This document shows, in pieces, positions 14,646 through 21,351 of a stretch of DNA of 22,073 nucleotides. A program made the translations under genes and the position numbers. The stretch comes from Desulfobacterales bacterium. GTDB taxonomy: Bacteria > Desulfobacterota > Desulfobacteria > Desulfobacterales > UBA2174_A. The stretch lies in the NCBI GenBank assembly GCA_025454075.1, contig JALOPD010000031.1, positions 1-22,073 on the forward strand. Reading direction: 5' to 3'. Positions within the stretch are counted from its first letter, which is position 1, and each line of letters begins with the position of its first letter. The notes beneath the pieces are model-generated. The model was not told the origin of the DNA, did no database searches, and saw only the letters and a list, made by a program, of their open reading frames with translations.

Positions 14646-15653
14646 TCACTTGCACGGGTTGCCGCTTCCGAGCATCAGCCATCGCGGCAGGAAAAACCTG
14701 GATTCGCCTATTTTTCTGCCGTGCACCTCGTGCTTGGCATCGTCATAATAGTCGTCCACGAAGTTGAGGAAGTTCCGCCAGCGCCATTCCCAATCGCGCC
14801 CCGGCTCGATCAGCTCCTCGAATTCGTCCTTCTTGGATTTGCGAGGTTTTTCAGCTGTCGGGACGGTGCTTGCGGGAGCCGGCTGCGTCGCTTCGGACGC
14901 CTGGGTCAGGGCTTTCCGGCTGGCGATCGTCTCGGGGTGCGATGCGCCCAACCGCGTACTGCGGATATCGACCGCCCGGGTGAGCGGCACCTGCGCGTTC
15001 CGCGAGTCGTCATTGAGAAGCATGGCCACCCCCAGATAGTGAAGACTCAGGGCCGCGTCGACCGCATCGGCCCGTGCGGCCTGGCAGAAAATCGTGGCGG
15101 CCCCTTTGAAGTAGACCTCCGCCTCGGCGAGTTTGCCTTGGCGCGCAAACGCCAGGCCGCAGGACAACGACCCCAGCGCCACCGCCGGGTCGTCAGGCCC
15201 CAGGGGGGCCCGTGAGGCTTCCAGTTCAGCGACGGCCAGCGCCTCCGCCTCCTCGGTCCGGCCTTGTTTTGCGAGCACCTCGCAGAGGTTGAAGACGATG
15301 CCGGCTCGATAGTCGTTGTAGCAGCGGAACGTTTGAAATACCCTCAGCGCCTTGCGGAAATGGTCCTCGGCCGCGCCGTATTGCTGCTGGGCGGCGAGTG
15401 CCATGCCCAGGCCGTTGTTCAGGGCGGCGCCGATATCGTCTTCGGTGCCGAAATATCCTTCCCGGATCGCAAGGGCTTCCCTCAGGCTCGCCGCCGCTTC
15501 CTCGGCCCGGTTTTGCTCCAAGGCCTGTTCCCCCGACAGCCGGAGGCTCTGGGACTGCTGGTACTTCTGATCCGGCATGGTTATGCAGCCCGCAGTCAGC
15601 AGAAACCAGCTTAATGCCAGGCCGGACGACAGAAAGGCTTGCAACGGCGACAT
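14646..15653 (-). CDS. TPR-repeat lipoprotein
   Basis: 335 aa. A type II signal peptide ends in LTAGC (Cys23), so the mature protein is lipid-anchored in the periplasm. Residues about 40-250 contain several tetratricopeptide repeats, e.g. LRLSGEQALEQNRAEEAAAS, GLGMALAAQQQYGAAEDHFR, LCEVLAKQGRTEEAEALAV and LAFARQGKLAEAEVYFKGA, with kinesin-light-chain-like spacing (REALAIREGYFGTEDD, LGASHPET). A charged, proline-rich linker and a basic/aromatic tail close it. TPR lipoproteins act as scaffolds for protein complexes; the partner is unknown. The start follows AAGGAGG, an excellent ribosome site; an earlier in-frame start would disrupt the signal peptide. Confidence 0.85.
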   Translation of the reverse strand: MSPLQAFLSSGLALSWFLLTAGCITMPDQKYQQSQSLRLSGEQALEQNRAEEAAASLREALAIREGYFGTEDDIGAALNNGLGMALAAQQQYGAAEDHFRKALRVFQTFRCYNDYRAGIVFNLCEVLAKQGRTEEAEALAVAELEASRAPLGPDDPAVALGSLSCGLAFARQGKLAEAEVYFKGAATIFCQAARADAVDAALSLHYLGVAMLLNDDSRNAQVPLTRAVDIRSTRLGASHPETIASRKALTQASEATQPAPASTVPTAEKPRKSKKDEFEELIEPGRDWEWRWRNFLNFVDDYYDDAKHEVHGRKIGESRFFLPRWLMLGSGNPCK

Positions 15654-15689
15654 GGCTGCCTCCTTGAACACGTCAGCGGCTCGGTTCAA

Positions 15690-15718
15690 TGTGTAGCTGC
15701 GTTTCCGGGGCCCGTCAA
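15690..15718 (-). promoter_or_regulatory. Possible promoter of the TPR lipoprotein gene
   Basis: On the minus strand TTGACG (15713-15718, 5/6 match) is followed after 17 bp by TACACA (15690-15695, 3/6). It lies about 37 bp before the start, in the 78-bp gap after the regulator gene. The weak -10 makes this tentative; read-through from the regulator is the alternative. Confidence 0.3.
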
Positions 15719-15731
15719 TGGTCGGCAGCCT

Positions 15732-16505
15732 TTAAAGAAGGGGACGCTTCACTTTCACTGCCGCCTTTTTCGCCGGCATGCGGGCAAGCCCTTTTTGCTT
15801 CCGGTAGGCTCCTTCCAGCCGGGCCAGCCGTTTGCCCATTTTCTCCAGATGCCGTTGCATCGCACTCGCAGCGGCCGCCGGATCGCTGTCCAGGACGGCG
15901 CCGATGACCTCCGCGTGCTCCTCCGTCCGGTGGATGACTTTTTTCGGCGGTTTGACCTCCAGGATCACTTCGCTGGTCAGGCGGAAGAGAGCGGTCGCAA
16001 CGGCCTGAAGCAGCCGGTTGCCGGCCATCTCTGCGAGGAGGTGGTGGACCTTGAGGCGGTTTGAAACATACTCGGCGTGCGAGAGGGTCTCGGCCTGCTC
16101 AGCGCCCAGCGCCTGCCGCAGGCGCTGGACGAATCCTGGTTCGACATGCGCTGCGGCGAGCCGCGCGATTTCGCATTCGATGAGGACGCGCGTTCGGATC
16201 AGCTCGGCCACCGAGAGTTTGTTGTAAAGAAAGAGATCCAGGAAGGCGCTGTGCAGGCGGTCGAAGGAAAGGTCGGTCACGTACGCGCCGCCGGTGGGCC
16301 CCTGCAGGATCTTCACCAGCCCGGTGATCTCGAGTTCCCGGACGGCCTCGCGCACCACCACCCGGCTCACCCGGAACTGCTCGGTCAGCTTGCGTTCCGT
16401 GGGCAGCCGCTCGCCGGGACTGAACCGGCCGGAGAGGATCGCGGCCTTGAGCTGGTTCACGATCTCGACGGCGATGCGGGTCTGTTTGACGGGGGTGAAG
16501 ACCAT
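15732..16505 (-). CDS. GntR-family transcriptional regulator, FadR/FCD subfamily
   Basis: 257 aa. Residues 7-75 are a GntR winged helix-turn-helix (VEIVNQLKAAILSGRFSPGERLPTE, recognition region RVSRVVVREAVRELEI, wing GGAYV). Residues about 90-230 are an FCD ligand domain whose usual metal-binding histidines are visible at 154/155 (LKVHHLLAEMAGN), 197 (EEHAEV) and 219 (MQRHLEKM), so a carboxylate ligand bound through a metal ion is likely. A basic tail (KKAAVKVKR) follows. It is divergent from the tct operon, with overlapping promoters, so it is the probable repressor of that operon and of itself. The ATG lacks a clear Shine-Dalgarno; a TTG ten codons earlier is possible but has none either. 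Confidence 0.9.
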   Translation of the reverse strand: MVFTPVKQTRIAVEIVNQLKAAILSGRFSPGERLPTERKLTEQFRVSRVVVREAVRELEITGLVKILQGPTGGAYVTDLSFDRLHSAFLDLFLYNKLSVAELIRTRVLIECEIARLAAAHVEPGFVQRLRQALGAEQAETLSHAEYVSNRLKVHHLLAEMAGNRLLQAVATALFRLTSEVILEVKPPKKVIHRTEEHAEVIGAVLDSDPAAAASAMQRHLEKMGKRLARLEGAYRKQKGLARMPAKKAAVKVKRPLL

Positions 16506-16541
16506 GTTGTTTATGCCGAAACCGGTGGTGCGCAAATGGGC

Positions 16542-16569
16542 TTGACAGGATAGACGGTGTCTGTATAAC
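16542..16569 (+). promoter_or_regulatory. Promoter of the tct operon
   Basis: TTGACA (16542-16547, perfect -35) and TATAAC (16564-16569, 5/6) are separated by 16 bp. Transcription would start near 16576, giving a leader of about 40 bases that contains AAAGGAGG (16603-16610) before tctC. Confidence 0.65.
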
Positions 16570-16590
16570 GTTAGTCCAAAAAGGAGTCAA
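16562..16590 (-). promoter_or_regulatory. Divergent promoter of the GntR regulator gene
   Basis: On the minus strand TTGACT (16585-16590, 5/6) and TATACA (16562-16567, 4/6) are separated by 17 bp. Its -10 element overlaps that of the plus-strand promoter by four bases, so the two polymerases cannot bind at once. Confidence 0.5.
16563..16573. promoter_or_regulatory. Candidate GntR operator at the shared -10 region
   Basis: The sequence holds GTATAAC (16563-16569), which fits the GT-N3-AC core known for FadR-type operators, and the perfect palindrome TAACGTTA (16566-16573). Occupation here would block both promoters. The flanking bases do not match the full consensus, so this is a candidate only. 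Confidence 0.35.
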
Positions 16591-16617
16591 GAACACTCAC
16601 CCAAAGGAGGTGCCGTC

Positions 16618-17580
16618 ATGCGTAGACTGTGCGTTTGGTTGCTCGCCGCGGCGATGGTCGGTCTGTTCGGAGTTGGCGGGGTCGAGGCCCAGGAGATCAA
16701 GGGGCCCATCAAGATCGTCGTGCCCTACCCGGCCGGAGGCGGCTCGGACGTGGTGGCACGGCTCATCGCCGACAAGCTGAAGGATTCCCTGGGCCAGACG
16801 GTCATCGTGGAAAACAAGCCCGGCGCCGGCGGCCGCATCGGCACGGAGTACGTCAAGGGCCAGCCCGCGGACGGCAGCACGATGCTGGTGGTGAACCCGG
16901 CTCTGTTTGTCGTGGCGCCCGTGGTTTTTCCCAAGCTTGCCTACGACCCGGACGCCGACTTCGCGCCGGTGTCCCTCATCACCGCCTACCAGTTCTGCGT
17001 CTCCGTGCCGCCGACCTCGGAGATCAAAGACGTAAAGGGCCTGATCGAGTGGATCAAGAAGAACCCGAACCAGGCCAACTTCGGGTCCCCGGCCGCCGGC
17101 AGCCTGCCGCACTTCTTCGGCCTCATGATCGGCAAGGCCGCGGGGGTCGAGATGGTGCACTCCTCCTACAACGGCTCGGGTCCGTTGGTAACGGCTCTGA
17201 TCGGCAACCAGATCCCCATCGGCGTCGACGCCTACGACGCCCAGTCGGCCTACCACCCGGACAAGATCCGCATCCTCGCCACGGCCGGCACGGCCCGCAA
17301 GAAGCCGGACATTCCGACCTTCAAGGAGCAGGGCTTCCCGGAGATCGAAGGGGTGGGCTGGAACGCCATCGTCGTCCCGGCCAAGACCCCGAAGCCCGTC
17401 ATCGACAAACTGAGCGCAGCGATTTCAAAAGCCCTCAAGTCGCCGGATGTGGTGGAGAAGATCCAGGGCCTGGGCAACGATGCCATCGGGACCACGCCGG
17501 AGGAGTTCGCCGCCGTCCTGAAGAAGGATCGCGAGCGCTGGGTGCCGGTCATCAAGGCCTCCGGCTTCAAAGCCGAATAG
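16618..17580 (+). CDS. tctC: TTT-family periplasmic solute-binding protein (TctC/Bug)
   Basis: 320 aa, the normal Bug-family length. Signal peptide ends at VEA-Q (24/25). Family signatures follow: IKIVVPYPAGGGSDVVARLIADKL near the mature N-terminus, VIVENKPGAGG (about 62-72), the ligand-loop region FGSPAAGSLPH, and SYNGSGPLVTALIGNQI. Bug proteins bind carboxylates (citrate, dicarboxylates, aromatic acids, nicotinate) with two water-bridged carboxylate contacts in the PYPAGG and GSPAAGS loops; the acidic residue that marks amino-acid binders is not obvious. A strong ribosome site (AAAGGAGG, seven bases before the ATG) fits the high level needed for a binding protein. First gene of the transporter operon. 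Confidence 0.95.
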   Translation: MRRLCVWLLAAAMVGLFGVGGVEAQEIKGPIKIVVPYPAGGGSDVVARLIADKLKDSLGQTVIVENKPGAGGRIGTEYVKGQPADGSTMLVVNPALFVVAPVVFPKLAYDPDADFAPVSLITAYQFCVSVPPTSEIKDVKGLIEWIKKNPNQANFGSPAAGSLPHFFGLMIGKAAGVEMVHSSYNGSGPLVTALIGNQIPIGVDAYDAQSAYHPDKIRILATAGTARKKPDIPTFKEQGFPEIEGVGWNAIVVPAKTPKPVIDKLSAAISKALKSPDVVEKIQGLGNDAIGTTPEEFAAVLKKDRERWVPVIKASGFKAE

Positions 17581-17621
17581 CCGGGCATCGACACCGCCCC
17601 ATGCAGGCGTCATCCGGATCC

Positions 17622-17666
17622 AATCCCCCCAACCCTCTTGGCTGAAAGGGGGAAGGGGGATTTTTT
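17622..17666 (+). terminator. Intrinsic terminator / attenuator between tctC and tctB
   Basis: AATCCCCC (17622-17629) pairs with GGGGGATT (17655-17662); inside, CCCT pairs with GGGG and TT with AA around a short loop, and the outer strand runs directly into six T residues (17661-17666). A hairpin with U-tract 42 bases after the tctC stop should end most transcripts there, leaving tctB and tctA at a lower level. C-rich/G-rich hairpins of this type are also found as dispersed intergenic repeats in some genomes. Confidence 0.6.
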
Positions 17667-17679
17667 CAACGGGGACTGT

Positions 17680-18138
17680 ATGCGCATCCGTCACCCCAAA
17701 GATTTCCTGGCCGGCGCGATGTTCGTTTTTTTCGGCGCGGCAGCCATGGTGTTGTCCAGGGATTTGGCCATCGGAAATGCCGCCAAGATGGGGCCGGGGT
17801 ATTTCCCGTTCGTGCTCGGCGGCTTCCTGGCCGTGCTGGGGGTGGTGATCCTGCTGCGCAGCGTTTTCTGGGCAACCGGTTTCCACGCGTGGCCCGTCCT
17901 TCATTTCACGCCGCCGGCGCTGGTGCTCTCGTCCGTGGCCCTCTTCGGGCTGTTGCTGCGGCCGCTGGGCCTCATCGGGGCGACGCTCGTCCTCGTGGTC
18001 GTCTGCAGCCGGGCCAGCCACGAGTTCCGGTGGAAGGAAGCGCTCCTCAACGCCGCGGCGCTCATTCTGATCGTCCTGGCTGTTTTCGTGTACTTTTTGG
18101 AATTCCAGGTGCCGGTCTGGCCGGTGAGGCCTGTTTAA
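17680..18138 (+). CDS. tctB: TTT-family small membrane subunit (TctB)
   Basis: 152 aa with four hydrophobic helices (approx. 7-25, 42-60, 76-96, 126-145), the TctB topology, and the family motif GNAAKMGPGYFPFVLGG (about 32-48) between helices 1 and 2. It is the small membrane partner of TctA in the secondary, ion-driven tripartite tricarboxylate transporter. The ATG follows GGGGA; a TTG start 14 codons earlier would lie in the terminator stem and is rejected. Its stop codon merges into a 7-bp repeat array. Confidence 0.9.
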   Translation: MRIRHPKDFLAGAMFVFFGAAAMVLSRDLAIGNAAKMGPGYFPFVLGGFLAVLGVVILLRSVFWATGFHAWPVLHFTPPALVLSSVALFGLLLRPLGLIGATLVLVVVCSRASHEFRWKEALLNAAALILIVLAVFVYFLEFQVPVWPVRPV

Positions 18139-18164
18139 AGTTGAAAGTCTAAAGTTGAAAGCTT
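18137..18164. repeat. Degenerate 7-bp tandem repeat, four units
   Basis: Four consecutive heptamers, AAAGTTG, AAAGTCT, AAAGTTG and AAAGCTT, begin inside the tctB stop codon. The AAAGTTG unit recurs exactly after 14 bp. Same period, different sequence, as the array at 8220-8254. The AT-rich composition contrasts with the GC-rich genes around it. Confidence 0.7.
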
Positions 18165-18284
18165 CAAGGATTCCAATCCGATGTTTGCCTTGAACTTCCA
18201 GATCGTAGCCGCCTTGGTTGACGACGCCATGTTTTCTATCCGGCTATACCATACCGGAGTAAGCCCGGGCATTGAGGGGTCTTG
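18165..18284. other. Non-coding insert-like stretch between tctB and tctA
   Basis: Together with the heptamer array this makes a 146-bp gap inside an operon whose other junctions are short. It is less GC-rich than its surroundings. Read on the minus strand it gives a short open frame (18135-18320, 61 codons) that has no ribosome site and runs into tctA; I take it as the remnant of a dispersed repeat rather than a gene. GAGGGG near its right end (18274-18279) is the tctA ribosome site. Confidence 0.45.
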
Positions 18285-19787
18285 ATGGAGCTGCTTGCGA
18301 ATCTGACGTTGGGTTTTCAAACCGCTGTTTCGCCCATGAACCTGCTCTACTGCCTGGCCGGGGCCCTGATCGGCACGCTGATCGGGGTGCTGCCGGGGAT
18401 CGGGCCGGTCCAGACCCTGGCCATCCTGCTGCCCACCACGTTTTCCCTGCCCCCGGTTTCGGCCCTGATCATGCTCTCGGGGATTTACTACGGCGCCCAG
18501 TACGGCGGGTCCACGACCTCCATCCTAGTGAACGTCCCGGGAGAGGCCTCCTCCGTGGTGACCTGCCTCGACGGCCACCAGATGGCCCGCCGGGGCCGGG
18601 CGGGCGCCGCCCTGACGATTTCCGCCCTGGGGTCGTTTTTGGCCGGGTGCTTCGCCACCGTGGTCCTCGCCGTGCTGGCGGTGCCGTTGTCCGAGCTGGC
18701 CTTCAAATTCGGGCCCGCCGAATACTTCTCGCTGATGGTTTTCGGCCTGATCGGGTCGATCGTGCTGGCTTCCGGGTCGATGCTCAAGGCGGTCGGGATG
18801 ATCATCCTCGGGCTGCTGCTCGGGATGATCGGCACCGATGTGACCAGCGGGGTGCAGCGCTTCGCCTTCGGCGTTCCCGAGCTGGCCGACGGCATCGGCT
18901 TCGTCTCGCTGGCCATGGGGCTTTTCGGAATCTGCGACATCATCCACAGCATCGAAAAGAAGGAAAAGCGCGATATCCTGAAGCAAAAGCTCACCGGGCT
19001 GTGGTTGAGCCTGGCCGATCTCAAGGCGGCCGCGCCCGCCATGCTGCGCGGGACCCTGTGCGGGTCGCTGCTGGGGGTCCTGCCGGGCGGCGGTGCGATT
19101 CTCTCCTCTTTCACGGCCTACATGCTCGAGAAAAAATGCTCGCGCGACCCCGAAAGCTTCGGCAAAGGAAACATCCGCGGCGTCGCCGCCCCGGAATCGG
19201 CCAACAACGCCGCCGCCCAGACCTCCTTCGTTCCGCTCCTGACCCTCGGGATCCCGCCCAACGTGGTGCTGGCGATGATGGCCGGCGCCATGATGATCCA
19301 CGGCATTCAGCCGGGACCCCGGGTCATCACCAGCAACCCGGAGCTTTTCTGGGGCGTCATCGTTTCGATGTGGGTGGGCAACGTGATCCTGGTGCTGCTG
19401 AACCTGCCCCTGGTGGGGGTTTGGGTGCGGCTGCTCTCGGTGCCTTTTCGGCTGCTCTACCCGGCGATCCTGCTGTTCTGCTGCATCGGTCTCTACAGCG
19501 TGAACAACAACACCTTCGATATCGGGCTGACGGCGTTCTGCGGGCTGCTCGGCTACATTTTCCACAAGCTGGCGTGCGAGCCCGCCCCGCTGATCCTGGG
19601 TTTTATCCTGGGGCCCATGATGGAAGAAAACCTGCGGCGGGGCATGCTGCTCTCGCGCGGGGACCCCTCGGTGTTCTTCACCCGGCCCCTGTCGCTGGCG
19701 TTCCTGGCGCTGGCGGCGGCCATGCTGATCGGGGTGGCCCTGCCGGGCATCCGCCGCGGCCGGGAGAAGGCGTTCCAAGAAGCATAA
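18285..19787 (+). CDS. tctA: TTT-family large membrane subunit (TctA)
   Basis: 500 aa, about ten to twelve transmembrane helices. The family hallmarks are all present: GVLPGIGPVQTLAILLPTTF near residue 38, YYGAQYGGSTTSILVNVPGE (about 68-87) with DGHQMARRGRAG, the repeat of the first motif GVLPGGGAILSSFTAYMLEKK around 265-285, and PESANNAAAQTSFVPLLTLGIPPN (about 303-326). The two inverted LPGxGP-type loops form the substrate site. It transports the solute delivered by TctC, driven by a cation gradient. ATG at 18285 has GAGGGG five bases upstream; the TTG just before it has poorer spacing. The gene is 18 bp from the arylsulfotransferase-like gene. Confidence 0.95.
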   Translation: MELLANLTLGFQTAVSPMNLLYCLAGALIGTLIGVLPGIGPVQTLAILLPTTFSLPPVSALIMLSGIYYGAQYGGSTTSILVNVPGEASSVVTCLDGHQMARRGRAGAALTISALGSFLAGCFATVVLAVLAVPLSELAFKFGPAEYFSLMVFGLIGSIVLASGSMLKAVGMIILGLLLGMIGTDVTSGVQRFAFGVPELADGIGFVSLAMGLFGICDIIHSIEKKEKRDILKQKLTGLWLSLADLKAAAPAMLRGTLCGSLLGVLPGGGAILSSFTAYMLEKKCSRDPESFGKGNIRGVAAPESANNAAAQTSFVPLLTLGIPPNVVLAMMAGAMMIHGIQPGPRVITSNPELFWGVIVSMWVGNVILVLLNLPLVGVWVRLLSVPFRLLYPAILLFCCIGLYSVNNNTFDIGLTAFCGLLGYIFHKLACEPAPLILGFILGPMMEENLRRGMLLSRGDPSVFFTRPLSLAFLALAAAMLIGVALPGIRRGREKAFQEA

Positions 19788-19805
19788 GGAGAGGAGGCTT
19801 CCCCG

Positions 19806-21251
19806 ATGACCTATCCCAGCATCCATCCCACCGGCGTCACCATCTACGATCCGGCGCGCTGCTGGAACGGCTACACCGTTTTTCAAGCCAAAGAGGTGGG
19901 GGCGCTGCTCATCGACATGAACGGCGGCGAGGTCCAGCTCTGGAAGGAGCTGCACGGCATGCCCAACCGCATCCTGCCGGGGGGCCACCTCATCGGCAGC
20001 ACCGGCGAACGCAGCACGGCCTTCGGCAGCCAGGACGGGATCGACCTGGTCCAGGTCGATTGGGACGGCAACGTCGTGTGGCGCTTCAACCAATACGAGT
20101 TCATCGAGGACCCGGGCGAGGAGCCGCAGTGGATGGCGCGCCAGCACCACGACTACCAGCGCGAGGGCAGCCCCGCGGGCTACTACGCCCCGGGCCTGGA
20201 GCCCCTGACGGACCGGGGCAATACCATGATTCTCTCCCACAAGAACGTCAAGAACCCCGCCATCTGCGACAAGTCGCTGCTGGACGACACCCTCATCGAG
20301 GTCTCCTGGGAGGGGGATGTGATCTGGGAATGGGTGTGCAGCGAGCATTTCGAGGAGCTGGGGTTCCGGGAGGAGGCCCGGAACCTCCTGTTCCGCAACC
20401 CCAACTGGCTCAAATCGGGGGGCGGCATGGGCGACTGGATGCACATCAACTCCATGTCCCTGCTGGGGCCCAACCGCTGGTACGACGCCGGCGACGGCCG
20501 CTTCCACCCCGACAACATCATCTGGTGCGCCCGCGAGTCCAACATCACGGCCATCGTCGAAAAGCGCACCGGCCGGATCGTGTGGCGGCTCGGCCCCAAC
20601 TACGACGAAACCCCCGAACTGCGGCGGCTGGGCTGGATCATCGGCCAGCACCATTCCCACATGATCCCCCGCGGGCTGCCCGGCGAGGGCCGCCTCCTGA
20701 TCTTCGACAACGGCGGCTGGGCCGGCTACGGCAGCCCGAACCCCGGCTCCCCCACGGGCTTCCGGAACGCGCTGCGCGATTACTCCCGGGTGCTCGAAAT
20801 CGACCCCGTTTCGCTGAAGGTCGTCTGGCAGTACACGGCGGCCGAGGCCGGGCTGCCGTTCCCCGTGGACGCCAACCGTTTCTACAGCCCCTTCATCAGC
20901 TCGGCCCAGCGCCTGCCGAACGGCAACACCCTGATCACCGAAGGCTCGGGCGGCCGCATCATCGAGGTCACCGCCGGCCACGAGATCGTCTGGGAATACA
21001 TCAGCCCGTACTGGGGCAAGATGATGAAGATCAACATGATCTACCGTGCCTACCGGCTGCCCTACGGCTGGGTGCCGCAGGTCGAAACGCCGGAGGAGCG
21101 GGCGATCGAGCGCATCGACGTGACCCGCTTCCGGGTGCCGGGCGCCGCGCCGGCAGGCGCGCGCCGGGTCGTCAACGTCCCCGGCGTGCTCCCCTACCGG
21201 CCGGACGCCGCCCTGTGCGTGCGCACCGACGTGGGGGGCGAGGCGCCGTAA
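19806..21251 (+). CDS. Arylsulfotransferase (ASST)-like beta-propeller protein, no signal peptide
   Basis: 481 aa. Repeated blade motifs end in a tryptophan strand (GNVVWRFNQ, GDVIWEWV, GRIVWRLGP, LKVVWQYTA, HEIVWEYIS), as in six-bladed ASST propellers. Histidines lie where ASST has its active site: QHHDY (113-117), DWMHINSMS (210-218) and GQHHSHMIPRG (280-290), and RLPNGNTLITEGSGGRIIEV (369-388) is a typical last-blade motif. Classical ASSTs are periplasmic and move sulfate between phenols through a histidine intermediate. This protein starts directly at the propeller, so it is predicted to be cytoplasmic. It follows tctA by 18 bp with GGAGAGGAGG before its ATG, so it is part of the transporter operon. 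Another propeller hydrolase activity is possible. Confidence 0.8.
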   Translation: MTYPSIHPTGVTIYDPARCWNGYTVFQAKEVGALLIDMNGGEVQLWKELHGMPNRILPGGHLIGSTGERSTAFGSQDGIDLVQVDWDGNVVWRFNQYEFIEDPGEEPQWMARQHHDYQREGSPAGYYAPGLEPLTDRGNTMILSHKNVKNPAICDKSLLDDTLIEVSWEGDVIWEWVCSEHFEELGFREEARNLLFRNPNWLKSGGGMGDWMHINSMSLLGPNRWYDAGDGRFHPDNIIWCARESNITAIVEKRTGRIVWRLGPNYDETPELRRLGWIIGQHHSHMIPRGLPGEGRLLIFDNGGWAGYGSPNPGSPTGFRNALRDYSRVLEIDPVSLKVVWQYTAAEAGLPFPVDANRFYSPFISSAQRLPNGNTLITEGSGGRIIEVTAGHEIVWEYISPYWGKMMKINMIYRAYRLPYGWVPQVETPEERAIERIDVTRFRVPGAAPAGARRVVNVPGVLPYRPDAALCVRTDVGGEAP

Positions 21252-21253
21252 CG

Positions 21254-21313
21254 CCGCCCGCGGGGCCGAAGCATTTTGCTCTACGGCCTCAGCGTCTCGA
21301 GGGCAGCGGGCGG
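21254..21313 (+). other. Long inverted repeat after the ASST-like gene
   Basis: CCGCCCGC (21254-21261) and GCGGGCGG (21306-21313) are perfect inverted repeats separated by 44 bases. There is no T-run, so it is not a classical terminator. In the 100-bp gap before the last gene it may be an mRNA stabiliser or chance in GC-rich DNA. Confidence 0.25.
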
Positions 21314-21351
21314 TGAAATGTTCGGTGGGTCCTTGCACAGGAGATCGTCGG

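Noticed and set aside
16531..16535. TTG at 16533-16535 as an earlier start of the GntR regulator
   Set aside because: It would add ten residues not seen in the family and has no ribosome site. The ATG also lacks a strong one, so a small doubt remains.
18272..21316. A 1014-codon plus-strand open frame across tctA and the ASST-like gene
   Set aside because: It is a shifted frame over two genes with clear family motifs. Its translation is Arg/Pro/Gly-rich without domains, as expected from GC-rich codon bias.
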